Shown in pieces: positions 23,834-36,977 of a stretch of 64,000 nucleotides of DNA; within the stretch, counting starts at the first letter, position 1, and every line of letters starts with the position of its first letter. The translations under genes and the position numbers were made by a program. The DNA is taken from the NCBI GenBank assembly GCA_034769895.1, contig CM068373.1, positions 18,581,967 through 18,645,966 of the forward strand, read 5' to 3'. Under the pieces are notes generated by a model, which saw only the letters and a program-made list of their open reading frames with translations, searched no databases and was not told where the DNA came from. This DNA is from Magicicada septendecula (taxonomy: Eukaryota > Arthropoda > Insecta > Hemiptera > Cicadidae).

Positions 23834-25043
23834 TGTAACTTTTTTCTTTTCCTCGGTAAAATTATTTTATTCAAATTAAGTTAACACTTCCACTTACCTT
23901 ACGACTTTGATCTGGCCGGATCGCATAGTGTGGACTAACCCATTTCGTTCGACGAACTCTGACGATACATATAACGAAATAAGGCATTGAAAGAATTTAA
24001 CTCTCAATTGTATGGAAGAGAAATCAGATTTTTCTTTATTACTCAGAAATGTTGAAATGTTAAATCTTCTTGTTACATATTGTGCAACTCTTACACCTTA
24101 CTGACTATCGCTTACCTTATCATGGACAATTATATAACTTCATTCACACACATATACACTTAATTCAGCCCAGCATTGCACACTCACTACTCCCATTCCA
24201 TTATAAAACCCCAATTACCCAATTGAATACATGATTTTAGATCACTACCGGCAACGCGTTCTTCTGTGACCTCATGGCCAGCCCGCGGTAGGTCGAAAAC
24301 GTCTCGAAAAGGGCGAAACTGAATCACAAATTTGGCTATTATTGTTCTACAACTATCCTCCCATCCTGTCACTGGTTTTAGAAAATGACTACTTCACTTT
24401 CATTATCAAATACTAATAAAATTGTATGAGCATATTTAGCTCGCGTGTCGGCACCGACACAGTCAGTGACGAACTGGACAATGTGCTTTCCTCGAGTCGT
24501 GGGAAATGAGCAGTCACGGCCATCCGGTTTTAGTCGCCGTTGGTGATTAATTGCGGCGGCATAACCATTTTATGCATGGATTATAACTGGCATGTGTGTG
24601 TGTCCAGAGGCTGATATTGGCATCTGCTCTGCTGATGTCGCTCACAGTAGGCGGAGTTTGACGCTGTTTTCCGGTAGCCGGTCACTTAGAACTAATAACT
24701 TCTCGTCCCAGCGCCATGTTGGTCTCAACTGCGGTGTCACTCACGGCGTCAGTGCTGATCCCCGCCCGGCTGAGTTGCATACGGGCGTCAAAACACATGC
24801 ACAGAGTTCTTAGAATTTTGGTGGAGGTAAATTCTTCTGCCGTTACACCACTGAAATTGCGCGTCGCTTTTGTTCCAAACGCTGTTTCTCAACCTCGTGC
24901 TGTTGCTTGTTAAATAACGTTGCACAATACAATTACAGTTTTTTCAAATTTATTATACCAGTCCGCCCGAAAACGAAATAAGTAACAATATAATAATGCC
25001 CCAAACGGTTAAAAATAAAAACACCCAAAAATGACCCGCTACA
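23834..25043 (-). repeat. Element B, 5' LTR (right copy)
   Basis: 1210 bp, nearly identical to 17,465-18,675. Followed by ATAT (25044-25047), but then by TATAATCTACC instead of the TTATAAG that continues element A; a second insertion therefore starts here. Confidence 0.95.
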
Positions 25044-25052
25044 ATATTATAA

Positions 25053-28000
25053 TCTACCGGGTACGTACCTCTCTGTTCTTCCTCTCTTTGATTATTTAAT
25101 ATGACAATTTCTTCTATATCTTAATTTATTAGATGTCGTGGGACAGTTAATTATGACTACCTTATCTCTCTATTTAATTTAAAAGTGTTGGTGTGAATGA
25201 AACTTATGTATGTTGGGTGTCATTCAAAAATTCCGCTCAAGCCTATTCTGCTTTGCAGAGAATAAGAGAAATTTCGCATGGAATTCTCCTCTCTTTAGTA
25301 CCTGAGAAGTCCGCAACTAGCGCTGCAGTTCCAAGACAAAGGAAATTTAGAGGTTAACCCACTGCGTACGGTGATTAGTGGTTATACTCTCTATTCGTTT
25401 ATTTCTTATTCACACTTCATTAAATAATACATAAGTGATAAGATCTTGAAATTATGCAGTGATTCTTTATTAGTTCAAATATTTAACATCCAATAAGATT
25501 GTTCTTACTTGAGATACGAAAAGGCTATAAGTCTGAGTTAATCGATTATCGATCGGTACAATGTTTTATATTAAATTCAGTTATGGTTGTTTTTATAATT
25601 ATTTTAGATACAGGGCGTGAAGGTTCTTTCAACTGTTGGGAAGATTAGAAAATACATAAATAGGAATGCAAGATATTACAAGATTAAAGTTTATTTTATT
25701 TAATATTATTTAAATAATTGAAGTTTACCATTCGCTGGACCATGCGACTCGAGAAGGCTGTTCGCATCTAACCTCGTTAGTGGTTATTCAGTATCAAACG
25801 CAGATGAGATGATTTTCTTCAGTCTTGTCTTCAAAGTTGGAATAAAAGTGGAATCCTTGGTCCTGGGTTGATGCAGAGATACCGTTCCTTTTGTTCACCA
25901 ACGTCCAAAATTGTGATTACATGCTTCGACAAACTCCGAATCCAAATACATTTTTCTATTGTATGATGTAAACTGCGATGTCCAGTGTGTTTTGATGTTT
26001 ATTCTATTTTCGTTTGGTTTAGAGGATTAAATCTTTACACAGGTAGTTCTTTATCTGGTTTTATTACTTCATTAACTTAACATTCGTTTCATGATCTGAT
26101 ATTGGGCAATCCAAGTCATTCCTTTGAATTTAATTACTTATTATCGTTTTATACTAGCCAATTAGAAAATTTGGTTAATGTTTGTTTGGCCCAAATTATG
26201 GTAATTATTCCTTCTTTTATTGTGAACGTTGATGTATTTAATAATTTAGATTAATTCATTTTTTTATTGACCATCTCTCGTAGTTAAACTCTTCTCGTTC
26301 ATGTCATAAAATTCAATAATCAAAATCAACAAATTATATTCATTTTGTCGTCCATAGCAACAAACTTTTTTATTCTTATTCAATATTTTGTTATATAGTA
26401 ATAATTTCATATAATATTCTTCCACTCATCAAAATAATTCCTTACTAAACTTCCATTATATCAAAATATAATCTTATTTATAGCTTGTTTACTAATATCT
26501 ATATATTCTGCTGGTTTTTCACTCTTAGCCTGTTTCTTTTAATAAATATTATTTTTCCGATATCAAACATTATCTATCGATATCATTGCACTATGGCATT
26601 ATCATAATTTGTTTAGTTTGAGTTTGTTTATTATTTATTATTAATTATTATTGGTTTCTACTAACTCCTTAAATTATATTTAGTATTTGTTATTAAATTC
26701 TTTACCTAACCCTTCTGATCTGAGTTATTATACAGTGTTATTGGCTGTTAGGCCTATTATTATACCTTGATCTACTTTTAAATTTAACTTGTTAACAACT
26801 ATAGCCTTTTTACACGACTGCTAAAAAGGAGTGTCATGTTTTCAGTGGTAGGGTATGTATGTATGTTTCTTCCACTATAACTTTTTAACGGCTTTACCGA
26901 TTTTGATGTTCGATGGCTCGATGGATTCCTTACTTCACCAGAAGTGTCATAGGCTATATATCACTGTGAGTTGACTTCCGGTTTTGACTGGAAGTGAATA
27001 CAAGTGATCGGTTCTAAGGATTTTTTTTGTTCGTTTATTGGTCCATCAGGTGGCGCTAGTGGAAGGTATTCTGTAAAGTTCACTCCAGATAGTCCACGCT
27101 CACTAATACTATGTTAGCGCGTTATTGTGTGAGAGTAAAGATGTGCAATCCGTGAGAAACAGAGAACAGCTGATCTGAAAGTATATATATATTATAATGT
27201 AATATTATAGATGTTATAGATTCAGTGGTATAATATAGTATCGATGTAGTGTGTGATCTTCTATCACTTCAGCCCCAAATTGGGTTCGTCAACTTGTTAT
27301 AGAACAAGTAATACTAGTATATATTTGGTGATGTGTAGTGTGCTTGCAGATACGCTCCGGTATCTGGTATTATGTTGTTTTTATAAAACTGCTCCAATTA
27401 TAATTATTAGGAGTTATTAGTGTGATTGTATAATCTGTATAAGTGTCTGTGAATAATTCACTCTTTTGATTTAAATAGGTTTCGCGCACTTTTTGTTGTA
27501 TGCCTCCCTCACTTACCACAAGTATCCGTTTCAGTCCTGTTCTGTGACGGTTGTTGCTGAAATACATACACTTAAAATGCACACAAATATTCAATTTGAA
27601 TATTCAAAACAGTTAGTACACACAATATATATGAATTAGCACATATAGGTAATACTTTAAATTACTCTCTGTTTGAATTCTTCCGCCACCTTTGGTAGAA
27701 CTGATTTACAAGAAATAATCTAATTTATATTTGAAATGATACTCTTGTTCATAGGTAAATAAGTGAAGGTTTATTAACAATTTTAAAATGGCAAATTTCA
27801 AAAACAATTAACAATCATTTGGGCTAATAACCCTTTAAATAATAATTACAATTGATTAATTTTAACATAAAACTCTGTCCAGGCTCAATGCTGGTAGTCC
27901 TGTCTTTAGTACAATAATTTGAACTTAATAGGTTATGTTTATTTGTCAATGTATTATCAGGTTGTTAGGTTCTTTGAGGATACATGATATCAGTGTCAAG

Positions 28001-29738
28001 ATGTAATATTAATAGAATTAAGAAAATTGAACAATGGTTAAAAAATAACGAATAAATATAAAACAATGAAATTTAATACCATATGTATGGTAAGTATGTT
28101 ATTATTGTACGCTTGGATGCGCACGCACCTTATAAAACTCTATAGCAAGAGTCAAACTCGTGGCTTGTACAGTTTCAATGTATTGTTTTATTTTCAACAA
28201 TGAGTTTGATAAGTATATATTTTCAAGAGAAAAAATTAATAAAATACAAAAAAAACTCTTGATATGATTTCTATTTGGTTTGGAAATTATTTGAGAACAG
28301 ATGCAACAGTTAAATTAATAAGCTACCGCTACCATTTTGAGGTTAGCTATCACAGGTAATGCTATTATAGTAAATGATTTCTTAACGGTTAACATTTCTT
28401 AATTTATATTTTCTGAACACATTATTAATAACATTTTAATATGTTACTATTAGAATTGCTTTTATACTTTTGTACGAAAGTTAATGTTATTTATTTCAAA
28501 ACATCGAAATAATCAAAACAAGTTTAGTCAAAAGAGTGACTAAATGTTAACTCTTGTAATTAATGACAATTACTTCAAACATACTTTTTATAATTATGAA
28601 AATTAATTAAAATATTTATCTAATATTTTAATAAGTATAAATTAACATTTCTTGGAATTCTAATAATTCCATTATAAGTTTGATGCTGCGCTAGTAATGA
28701 CTCGCGTAGTATCAAAATGTCTATTTCAAAATATTATTTTTTAAATCAACGTTATTTAAATAAAATATTGTACTCCCTGTTTATTTATCACAACACACGC
28801 GAGTACGACCGGGATTATACACTATCGTACTTATATAGTTCGGTAATCCCGCACATATCACTCGGAAGTATATTTGTTGTGTCAAGGTTATGTATGTGTA
28901 TCAACTTATTGTCAATGGACGCGCACAAATTTGAAAATAATACTTTTTCATGGTGTAGAGTTGTGTGACCTGTCCGTCTGAAGGCTGTTCGTAGACTGTT
29001 ACATTTTGCCGGAGCGTCTCTTTCGAGTCTGACAAAATGCGTTGATTTGATTGGCTGTAATCACTATAGTCTTCACCCCAAAAGCCTTTGTTTTATTAAA
29101 ATATTTGGTGTTTTACCAAATTTTGACTTTGGGTTCGGGTTTATGTGACGTAAGCACTAGTGTAAAAAATAATTGAAAAGTTAATAATTACAATAACTTC
29201 CTTATTGAACGTCCTATCGTTACATGAGTTATGTCATTGAATTGTAGACATTTTCTTCTTAATTTAAGTCTAAACAACATTATTTTATTTACATCACTTC
29301 TCGTAATATAACGTTTTTATTAATTATTTTGGGTGTTTCTTATTTTTATAAGTTTTTGACACCAGATTTAATTATTTTTAATAAAAACACTTTCTAAATA
29401 AACACTTGGAGTCCATTTCTCACTTGGTTTGATTTGTTATTTGGAAATAATTATTTCCTTAACAATAGCTCATTATAGCGTCATTAGGCGTCCATCTTGG
29501 TTTTTATATAAATGTATTTAAAATGAATTTCCCTTATTTAATACAAGTAATCTTACAATCTAATAATACTAAAACGATTATTTACATGATTTCACACTTA
29601 AATATCTTTACATGACTGTATTAAATATAATATACATACTGTCTTATTCCTCTTCTACCTGTCTCATATAATTGTCAACATAATTTTAGTGTTTAAAAGG
29701 AATAAATCCCAAATGTTTAGTACCAAGCCACGTGTTGT
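25053..29738. other. AT-rich left part of the 12-kb block
   Basis: No protein motif recognised in 4.7 kb. GC-richer islands lie near 25,220-25,380, 26,930-27,150 and 28,780-29,080 and might be remains of exons or promoters of the inserted element. Reading frames do not exceed about 85 codons. Confidence 0.5.
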
Positions 29739-29834
29739 TCAATCAAATATATTGGAACTTACCGTCTGCGGCTTTATTGGAAAGACGCTGTTTCTCGAAA
29801 GCCGCAGACGGTAAGTTCCAATATATTTGATTGA
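29739..29834. repeat. Perfect 37-bp-stem hairpin I
   Basis: The left arm 29739-29775 runs TCAATCAAATATATTGG..., ending TCTGCGGCTTT. It is exactly complementary to 29798-29834 (AAAGCCGCAGACGG...ATTTGATTGA) with no mismatch, around a 22-bp spacer. It stands about 6.1 kb upstream of a hairpin of the same size at 35,960. Confidence 0.95.
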
Positions 29835-31803
29835 TAATTTTAGTCTTTTCTATGTAAACTATATTATGTATTAAATGTCATTAGTGTACATATATTGTAC
29901 TTAATGCATTACATATATTGGTCAGCTTCTAGCTAGTTTAGAACCCTTCAATTCTTTAATATTGGGTTTGTTCCTATTGTGTCTCATCATAGTGGTCATT
30001 TATTTTTCATAAAAACAATAATTAAACTGTTATTGTTACATTTTGTTTGTGTTTCTATATTGGTATTAGACATTACTCCTACTTTTGGTAATGTTCTCAT
30101 TTACTCTTAGACAAATTTATATGTCATATTTTTCCTAAGTAACTTACTTAACATGGTTGGTTTACATCTGATTTCTGTCACTATGGTCAGTTGGTTTCTA
30201 ATTATTTGCATATATACTGACTGTTTTTATAGTTCTAATCTGTTCTCAAAGTTGTATTGAGTTTCCCTCTAACTACTGGTAATATTGTTAACAATCTGTG
30301 TTTAAGCTTTAATACACTATTTTCCTTAACTAATGGGGCATACAGTGGTCCATCTTACATCTGATTGTATTTACATGGTTAGTTAGTTTACAACATTTTG
30401 TTTATAATACTGTTGTTATTATGTTAAAGATCTGTTCTCAAAACATTACCAGATATTGGTCTTACTACTGGTAATATTGTTATTCACTTTAGTATTGGTT
30501 TTGATATTGCACTTTGCCTAATTGAATTGGCATATTTGTTGCATCTTTGCTATAGCTGTTTGCCATTGCATTTGATTGGTTTTATTTACATGGTTGCATT
30601 ATAATGCATTGTCTATTAGGATGTATTGTTATTTATAACAATTCCTTAATTGATATCATTGTTGATAATCATTTATTTTCATTGATATTTTTGGTTTTCT
30701 GTTTAACAGGTACCTTCTCTATGGGTTATGTAACAATGTACCATCTGTTTTAATGCAGTATGTCTCTACTACTTACATGGTATCAGCATGGTATTCCACA
30801 ATAATATTTTACTTATTTTGTGACACATGTTTATACATTCCTTCTTAAACATTAACACGTATCTTATTGTATTATTTACCATATTTTTCTAGTCATAGGT
30901 TGAATTCAATTCAATCCATTTTGTTTGATACAAGGGTTTTTTATATTGTTGTCAGTTCTTTACCAAAAATAAAACATAATTATATTGTTCTATTTTGTTT
31001 TATTTTGGTGGTCTTACGATTATCTGTGTCAATCACAACTTTATTAAATGCGTCACACTCATTGTTCGTGTCTATTTGACTTATTTAACATCTTGTTGTT
31101 TTCATCATGGAATTAACATATTTTCATATACTTATAAACTTCATCACTATAATTGTTTGTGTGGTTATTCAGTTGAAATAGTTAATTATTCACATGTTTC
31201 ACATCTATTAAGTACGCACTGTTATTGTTTGTGTTTCCTTAAATGCTAAACACTGTTTTTCATCCTCACATTTGATAATCATCATTTCACTTGTCACTTA
31301 TATAGTCTTTGGTACACGTGGTTTATGTTGATTTCTGGTATGATTTATGCATCTTTTTCTCTCTTCTGAGTCAGCTTTCTTGTCCTTCTTCTTTCTTCTT
31401 CCTCGTTATTTTCATCGTAGTCATTATTCCTTAATTGTTCCTCTCACTTTTGGAGTTTGTTAATTCTTGTTCGTCGTTTCCCCTCACTTTTGGAGTTTGT
31501 TCATTCTTGTTTCGTCGTTTCCCCTCACTTTTGGAGTTTGTTAATTCTTATTTCGTCGTTTCCCCTCACTTTTGGATCCTATTGGGTCTATTATTGGTAT
31601 TTTGTTTTGGCTCATGTCATTTTCTTTCTTATGTTTCGTAGTTGATGTCACTAGGTTGATATTATCTTATTCATAGTTGGATTTTCATATTAACACATTT
31701 GTAGATACACACTTTATATACATGGATTTACTTATCTAGATTTACATTCATATTTTTTCTCTTACTTGCCGTCCTTTAGGCTCATTTTATGTAACTGCCA
31801 TAT
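29835..31803. other. T-rich non-coding region upstream of the helicase
   Basis: Strongly T-rich on the plus strand with no recognised motif. It contains the 41-bp minisatellite at 31,441-31,575. A pyrimidine-rich stretch ending CTTTAG at about 31,778 could be a 3' splice site for the helicase frame, but that is a guess. Confidence 0.5.
31441..31575. repeat. Minisatellite, period 40-41 bp, about 3.3 copies
   Basis: Units read CTCACTTTTGGAGTTTGTTA, then ATTCTTGTTTCGTCGTTTCC. Unit-to-unit differences are one to three bases. The array ends at TTTTGGATCC. Confidence 0.9.
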
Positions 31804-34800
31804 TTGGTTATGTTACAATATATTGGTTTGCTATATATATTTCTCTCTGCGAAATATGGTGAACCTGAAATACATGAAATGACGGATCAACAGTATGCCG
31901 CAGCAGTAAACTTAATGAATTTTCAGCAGCGCCAATTGTTCAAAATGATTTCAGACAGATTGCTTCCAAGTGAAAATAATACTGAGCCATTACGTGCATT
32001 CGTTACTGGAGGAGCAGGCACCGGCAAAACCTTTACTCTGAAAATTATTGTAGAACAGATTCGTCATCTTTCTCATTTACATGCAAGCAGAGCTGTTACG
32101 GTAGCAGCACCCACAGGTGTCGCTGCAAGATTGATTGGAGGTAGCACTTTGCACTCTACTTTTGCCCTTCCTATCGAAAAAGGCAAGGTGACAGCTCTTC
32201 GCCCTCTTACTGATGAGCGTCTTCAAAGGGAATGGCTAAGGTGGAAGCATATTAATTGGCTAATCATTGACGAAATCTCAATTGGTACCCTATACTACCC
32301 TAAGAAATATTCACTTAAGGTTGCAACAGCTTAAAATGAATGATGCTCTCTTCGGGAATATCAATATTATTTTGTTTGGCGATCTAATGCAGTTGCCACC
32401 TGTATCAAAAGCAGTTGGTGGTACCTACTGCTTCAAGGAGCCTCATTACTTATCAGCTGAAATTAATTTGTGGACACTGTTTAGTTTCTGTGAATTACCT
32501 CAAAATATGCGGCAAGCTAACGACACTACTTTTATAGACATTCTAAATAATTTACGAGTCGGCCAACTCACCATGCAGCAGCTAGAAATTTTAGATCGTC
32601 AAAGAGTTCCTTTGACAGATGAATTTGCTGATGGCGAGTGTCTGCGTATTTTCACAACCACTAAACAGGTAGAAGAATATAATGCTATGATGACTGAAAA
32701 GTTGAAAACATCATCTAAAATTTACGATATTGCAGTGGTGGATGTGTCTGTCGAAGCTAAGAATTACGGACAAAAGTTAAAGAAAGACTTCATACGAACG
32801 GATCCAAACAAAACTGGAGGTATTCCAAACTCTTTAGTAATCGGTGTCGGATCTAGGGTAATGTTGCGAAAAAACATTAATGTCAATCATGGTCTGGTCA
32901 ACGGAGCAATCGGCATCATTAGAAAAATTGAGTGGCCTGCACTATGTCGAGATCAGCTTCAACCTGGTGAGCTTCCACAAGCCGTATTTGTAGAATTTGA
33001 TGACAGATCAATTAGGGGAAATACTGCTGGTATTGGAGTAAAGATAGAGCCCACCACTGTTGAATATGATGCTTTGCGAGGCCAGGGCAAAGTAGAACGA
33101 CGTATGCTGCCATTAATATTGTGTTGGGCTGTAACAGTACGTAAACTTCAAGGCACTACTTTAGACAAAGCAGTTGATTTTGTGCCGTATCTAGGAGTTA
33201 CGGCGACGTCCGAACGTTTGTTAGAGGGAATCTGGGTAATAGACTCCTTTAATCTGTGTAGTTTGCGCTCGTGGACACTCGACATCTATGAGGCATTACT
33301 GTAACTTACAAATTGGTTATGATTGAATTGGTTGCTTTCGTTGGATCACGTATGTTGACGCTATCTGCCTGAGACTTCGGTCAACTGTGCTGTGCGTTCC
33401 CGCTGCTTGGAGCGGTGTTTGTCATGGAATAGTAGCTGGTTTTGACTCAGGTGGTGGTAGGAAATCAGCTGTGGAGAGTGAGGCCGGGGGTGGTTGGTCA
33501 GCTGTTCACGACGCCTCTATATGTTAGAGAGCTGGAAAAGTTTTGTGGTTTTCTTTTTATGCCGGGGTTTTGTGAATTAATTATGGCAGGCTAAGAAAAA
33601 GTGTGCCAACGGGTCTCTGGGCCGGCAGCCGTGATCCTGTGAAGACCGAGATGTTATTTGTGTGTGAGTAAATTGAGGAACTCAATTCCAAGTGACACTT
33701 TGCAAAATTGTACAGGTATGGAAAAATAAAAATTATTAAATTTTGCCTGGGATGCGCTTTCGCGCTGCGTGTTTTTGGAGTCAAGTGGGGCCTGGCTGGT
33801 TTTTAACAAACAGAAAAAAAAGGGAACAATAGTTGCTTAATTCTGGATTTTGTTGTTACTTCACTACATACTGGGAATATAATATGCAGGTTTCTGCAGT
33901 CATCGCAAATGCTTGAACGCAAGTTTTTTTTAACAGAAAAGTCTGGTGAACTTTACTAGTTTCTTATGTGACTAGTTTCTTATTCGACAGTAATATCTTA
34001 TGTGCAAAACTTTTTTAACCTACCCAAAAAACAAAAAAAAAACAAGAAAATGTGTTAGGAATTGGCCAGTGGGATCATAGGGCCTAGTGAAGCAAAATTC
34101 AGCCGAGTTCCTTAATTGCTCGTTGTATGACTCAGTGTGTTCATATAAATGTCTTGTGTGTGAATTGTGGAAGCATGTAAATTCCAGTATACCCTTTTCA
34201 TATAATCTGTGTTGAACTTATATTGTGGCTGCCTTTGATTGGAACGTATAAATCTATTATGAAAAGAGTTGCAGATCACCTACAATTGTAATAACACCCC
34301 TGTACTAGAACTGTAATTCAGAAGTATTTCGCCTGTTAATAAAATAGGACTGAACTTTTGTACAAGATGAAATTCCCACTTTGGGATTTGGTATTATTTT
34401 TAATTCTCTATCAATGTACAGTCACTGTTCAAATTCTTTTGTATATGTATATGCTCATATTTATTTTAATTCTCTATCAATGTACAGTCACTGCGAAAAT
34501 TCTGTTGTATATGTATATGCTCATAATTCTGTGCACACAACCTATTACATTTCTGAGAGATATATGTACCTGATTATTTGATAGTTTTTTAATAATGGTG
34601 CACTCTGAAATCTGCAAGCCTTTGTGCTACACCAGTTTATACAAGTTTAAGGAAAATTGAGCACATTCACTTGTGAATTCCACACAGAGTATAGAATCAC
34701 CTATCTTATGTTTACATTATATTTTCCTAATTATATGATTCTCTTTTCTAGCTTTTGATTTAGATTTCAGAGGGCGCATGTTGTTATGTAATATGTTTGT

Positions 34801-35800
34801 TTAAATTGTTGTGGCTGTAATAATTGTTGTAGGATAGAATTGCTCGTTAAATGGTTTATAAAATTGTTTATATTATTGAAAGTGTTTATAGTACAACCAG
34901 AGGGGGACTAAAAAAAAAAAAAAAGACTTATTGTTATTAAATGTTATATTTCAAGAACCTCTGGATTTACTCTTTGTACTTATTAATGTCAGTATAATTA
35001 TTTCCAAATAAGGAAATTCTATTTGGTGAAGGTAAAAGGTACTGTCGTGGCTTGGTGCATGTCAATGGTGATTTTGTATGCCATGTAAGAGATTTCAAAT
35101 ATTTTACATATTTTATATAATTCTAATAGAATACTTTCCGCCTGGATACTATGAATCATTGTAAGAAAAACTATGTAATATATTTTAGAGATTTTACATA
35201 TTTTATATATTTTTAATGGAATACTTTTTAAATATTAAATTTTGAATATTTTTGAAGTTTTAAATTCTGAATACCATGTCATAGATTTTGAATATTTACA
35301 TATTTTATATAATTCTAATGGAATACCTTCACAGCCTGAATTCTATGAAATCTCATTGTAAGAGAACCAAAAATGATAGCATCAATAAATTTGTTATTTT
35401 CGAAATTTTAAAATTGAGGTCGCCTCATTCGTCCAATTCCCTAATGGTTACCCAGCATGTGGACATTCTTCCACTAGGAGGCTTCTCCTAGTTCAAGTGA
35501 ACAAGTGAGCCGGTCATCAAGGTGAGTTGTAGATTTTTATATATTTTTTTTTTTTTATGTTGTCAAACTTGAAAAATGTGTCAGATTTGGGGAAGTTGAA
35601 AATTGGGTTGTGTTTTCTTTGGCGATGAGCGGCTCAATTTGAGTAGTAATATTTTTGCCAAGGGTCAGGCCTACGTCGCACTAAGTCGTGTGAAAACATT
35701 AGAGGGATTAGCAATAAGTTGTCTGGATCCACGAAAATTGTTGCATGAACCACACGATAAAAACTCACTTGAGGAATTAAATCGACTCAGAAATCTGTAG
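31804..35800 (+). pseudogene. PIF1-type (Helitron-like) DNA helicase, disrupted
   Basis: The protein appears in order: MNFQQRQLFKMISDR; Walker A TGGAGTGKTFTLK (residues ~68-80); APTGVAARLIGGSTLHS; Walker B WLIIDEIS (about 32,255-32,281); then after a one-base insertion near 32,283 (CTCAATTGG where CTCAATGG restores the frame) LRNIHLRLQQLKMNDALFG; GDLMQLPPV; GSRVMLRKNINVNHGLVNGA; LILCWAVTVRKLQGTTLDKA. At 33,180 a 2.46-kb insertion interrupts the codons for VDL. The frame resumes unchanged at 35,641 with SSNIFAKGQAYVALSRVKTL, EGLAISCLDPRKL, ending at a stop after ELNRLRNL. This is a superfamily-1B 5'-3' helicase of the kind encoded by Helitrons. The Rep nuclease half was not found. Few lesions suggest a recent loss. 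Confidence 0.9.
33181..35636. mobile_element. TG...CA-ended 2456-bp insertion in the helicase gene (solo-LTR-like)
   Basis: The edges are fixed by the interrupted helicase: the left flank ends GATTT, the right flank begins ATTTGAGTAG, giving a 4-bp duplication ATTT (33177-33180, 35637-35640). The insertion begins TGTGCCG and ends CGGCTCA, so the ends are TG/CA and weakly inverted. This matches a solo LTR, though 2.4 kb is long for one; an unclassified TIR element is the alternative. It has no coding content. Internal repeats: a two-copy ~72-bp unit at about 34,395-34,540, and three copies of a TTTTACATATTTTATATA motif at 35,090-35,310. Confidence 0.65.
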
Positions 35801-35959
35801 ACCAAAGCTTTTTCTTTATCATTTCTAATAAATGAAATTATTTAGTTAATTATATAATTTATAAAACAATTTATCGAAATGTTTGTATTATACTAGTTAT
35901 ATAATAGTATATAAAATAAAGTTATACTATATTTATAAGTTCATACGCTAATTATACTA
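35801..35959. other. AT-rich spacer downstream of the helicase
   Basis: Starts just after the helicase stop. Several AATAAA-like hexamers occur at 35,828-35,920 and could serve polyadenylation. Nothing else is visible. Confidence 0.5.
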
Positions 35960-36059
35960 TCTTCAATTTTAATTTTCAATGCAGTCGGGGGCTGTTTCCA
36001 AATAGATTTGTTCTTTTCATTAAACAGCCCCCGACTGCATTGAAAATTAAAATTGAAGA
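35960..36059. repeat. Perfect 38-bp-stem hairpin II
   Basis: The left arm 35960-35997 begins TCTTCAATTTTAATTTTC and ends GTCGGGGGCTGTTT; it is exactly complementary to 36022-36059, around a 24-bp spacer. The sequence is unrelated to hairpin I, but stem length, spacer length and the GGCT...TTT inner end are alike. It lies 160 bp after the helicase stop. Confidence 0.95.
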
Positions 36060-36977
36060 GCAAAATTTTATCAGCAATATTTTTTATAATTGTAGTCTTC
36101 ATATGATGCATTGATATATATTCAACATCGAAAAGTAATTTAAATCTAATAAAATTACTATGCGTTTAATCATTCATAACATTTTCGTTAAATCTGATTA
36201 GAGCTGAATTTCAATACCTTGTTTTTGCCTTTTTAAATCGACTTTATTTAGATTTTGTGATTTTTACTAAATATTATTTTTATTTAGTTTTTTTATTTAT
36301 TGTTTTTATCAATTTATTTTTTATTTATTCATTTATTTTTTTGGCAGTCATGTTTTTTAATTTTTTAAATTATTTTTTTTATCATACAAGTTTACAAACA
36401 TAATCAACTTTTAACTACGTACATGTACACAAATAATTATTTTTATGATATCTAACAATAACTTTATCTTGACCTATAGATCACACATAAGAAAAATGAA
36501 ATTAATTAATACTCAATAACTGAGTTCAACCACAGTTCTACAACAGTAAACGAATAATACATATTACTTCATTATTTGATATTCTATCAACAAGTAAGCT
36601 TTCATATGATAACACAAACTATAACATCATATTTATGATAACAACATAACATTATACAATTCATAATAAGTATTTTAGAGTAACTTATAACGTACATTAT
36701 TGACTCATTCCTATCTATTTTCACACCATCAATTACTTTAAAATAGTCAATATTAGTTTTCTTTCTTACAATTTTTTATCAATGTTTTTTATTTATTTAC
36801 CTCTCACTGAACATTGAGACTTATCACTATTATCTTTATTACATGCTTATTTTTATTATCATTACTACCTTGCATTCTTATTGCTTTTATACAAAGATGA
36901 ATTTATTTCTCTGGCCCTTTTATTAATGTGGGATATAAATATTTACTTCCCTATTCTATTTTTAATCTTTTTCTTTA
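36060..36977. other. AT-rich right part of the 12-kb block
   Basis: About 0.9 kb of low-complexity A/T sequence with no recognised motif. Confidence 0.55.

Larger units (their letters stand above)
17465..25043 (-). mobile_element. LTR retroelement B, young, single-ORF
   Basis: A 7.58-kb minus-strand element inserted in the LTR of A with a perfect ATAT duplication (17461-17464, 25044-25047). LTRs are 1211 and 1210 bp, from TGTAAC to GCTACA in plus orientation, and more than 99% identical by eye, so insertion is recent. Parts on the element strand: 5' LTR (23,834-25,043), primer site (23,813-23,831), one 434-codon frame (23,653-22,349), about 3.3 kb of non-coding DNA, a conserved 3' module, a hairpin, a polypurine tract and the 3' LTR. 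No protease, reverse transcriptase, RNase H or integrase is recognisable, so it must use enzymes from another element. It otherwise looks whole. Confidence 0.9.
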
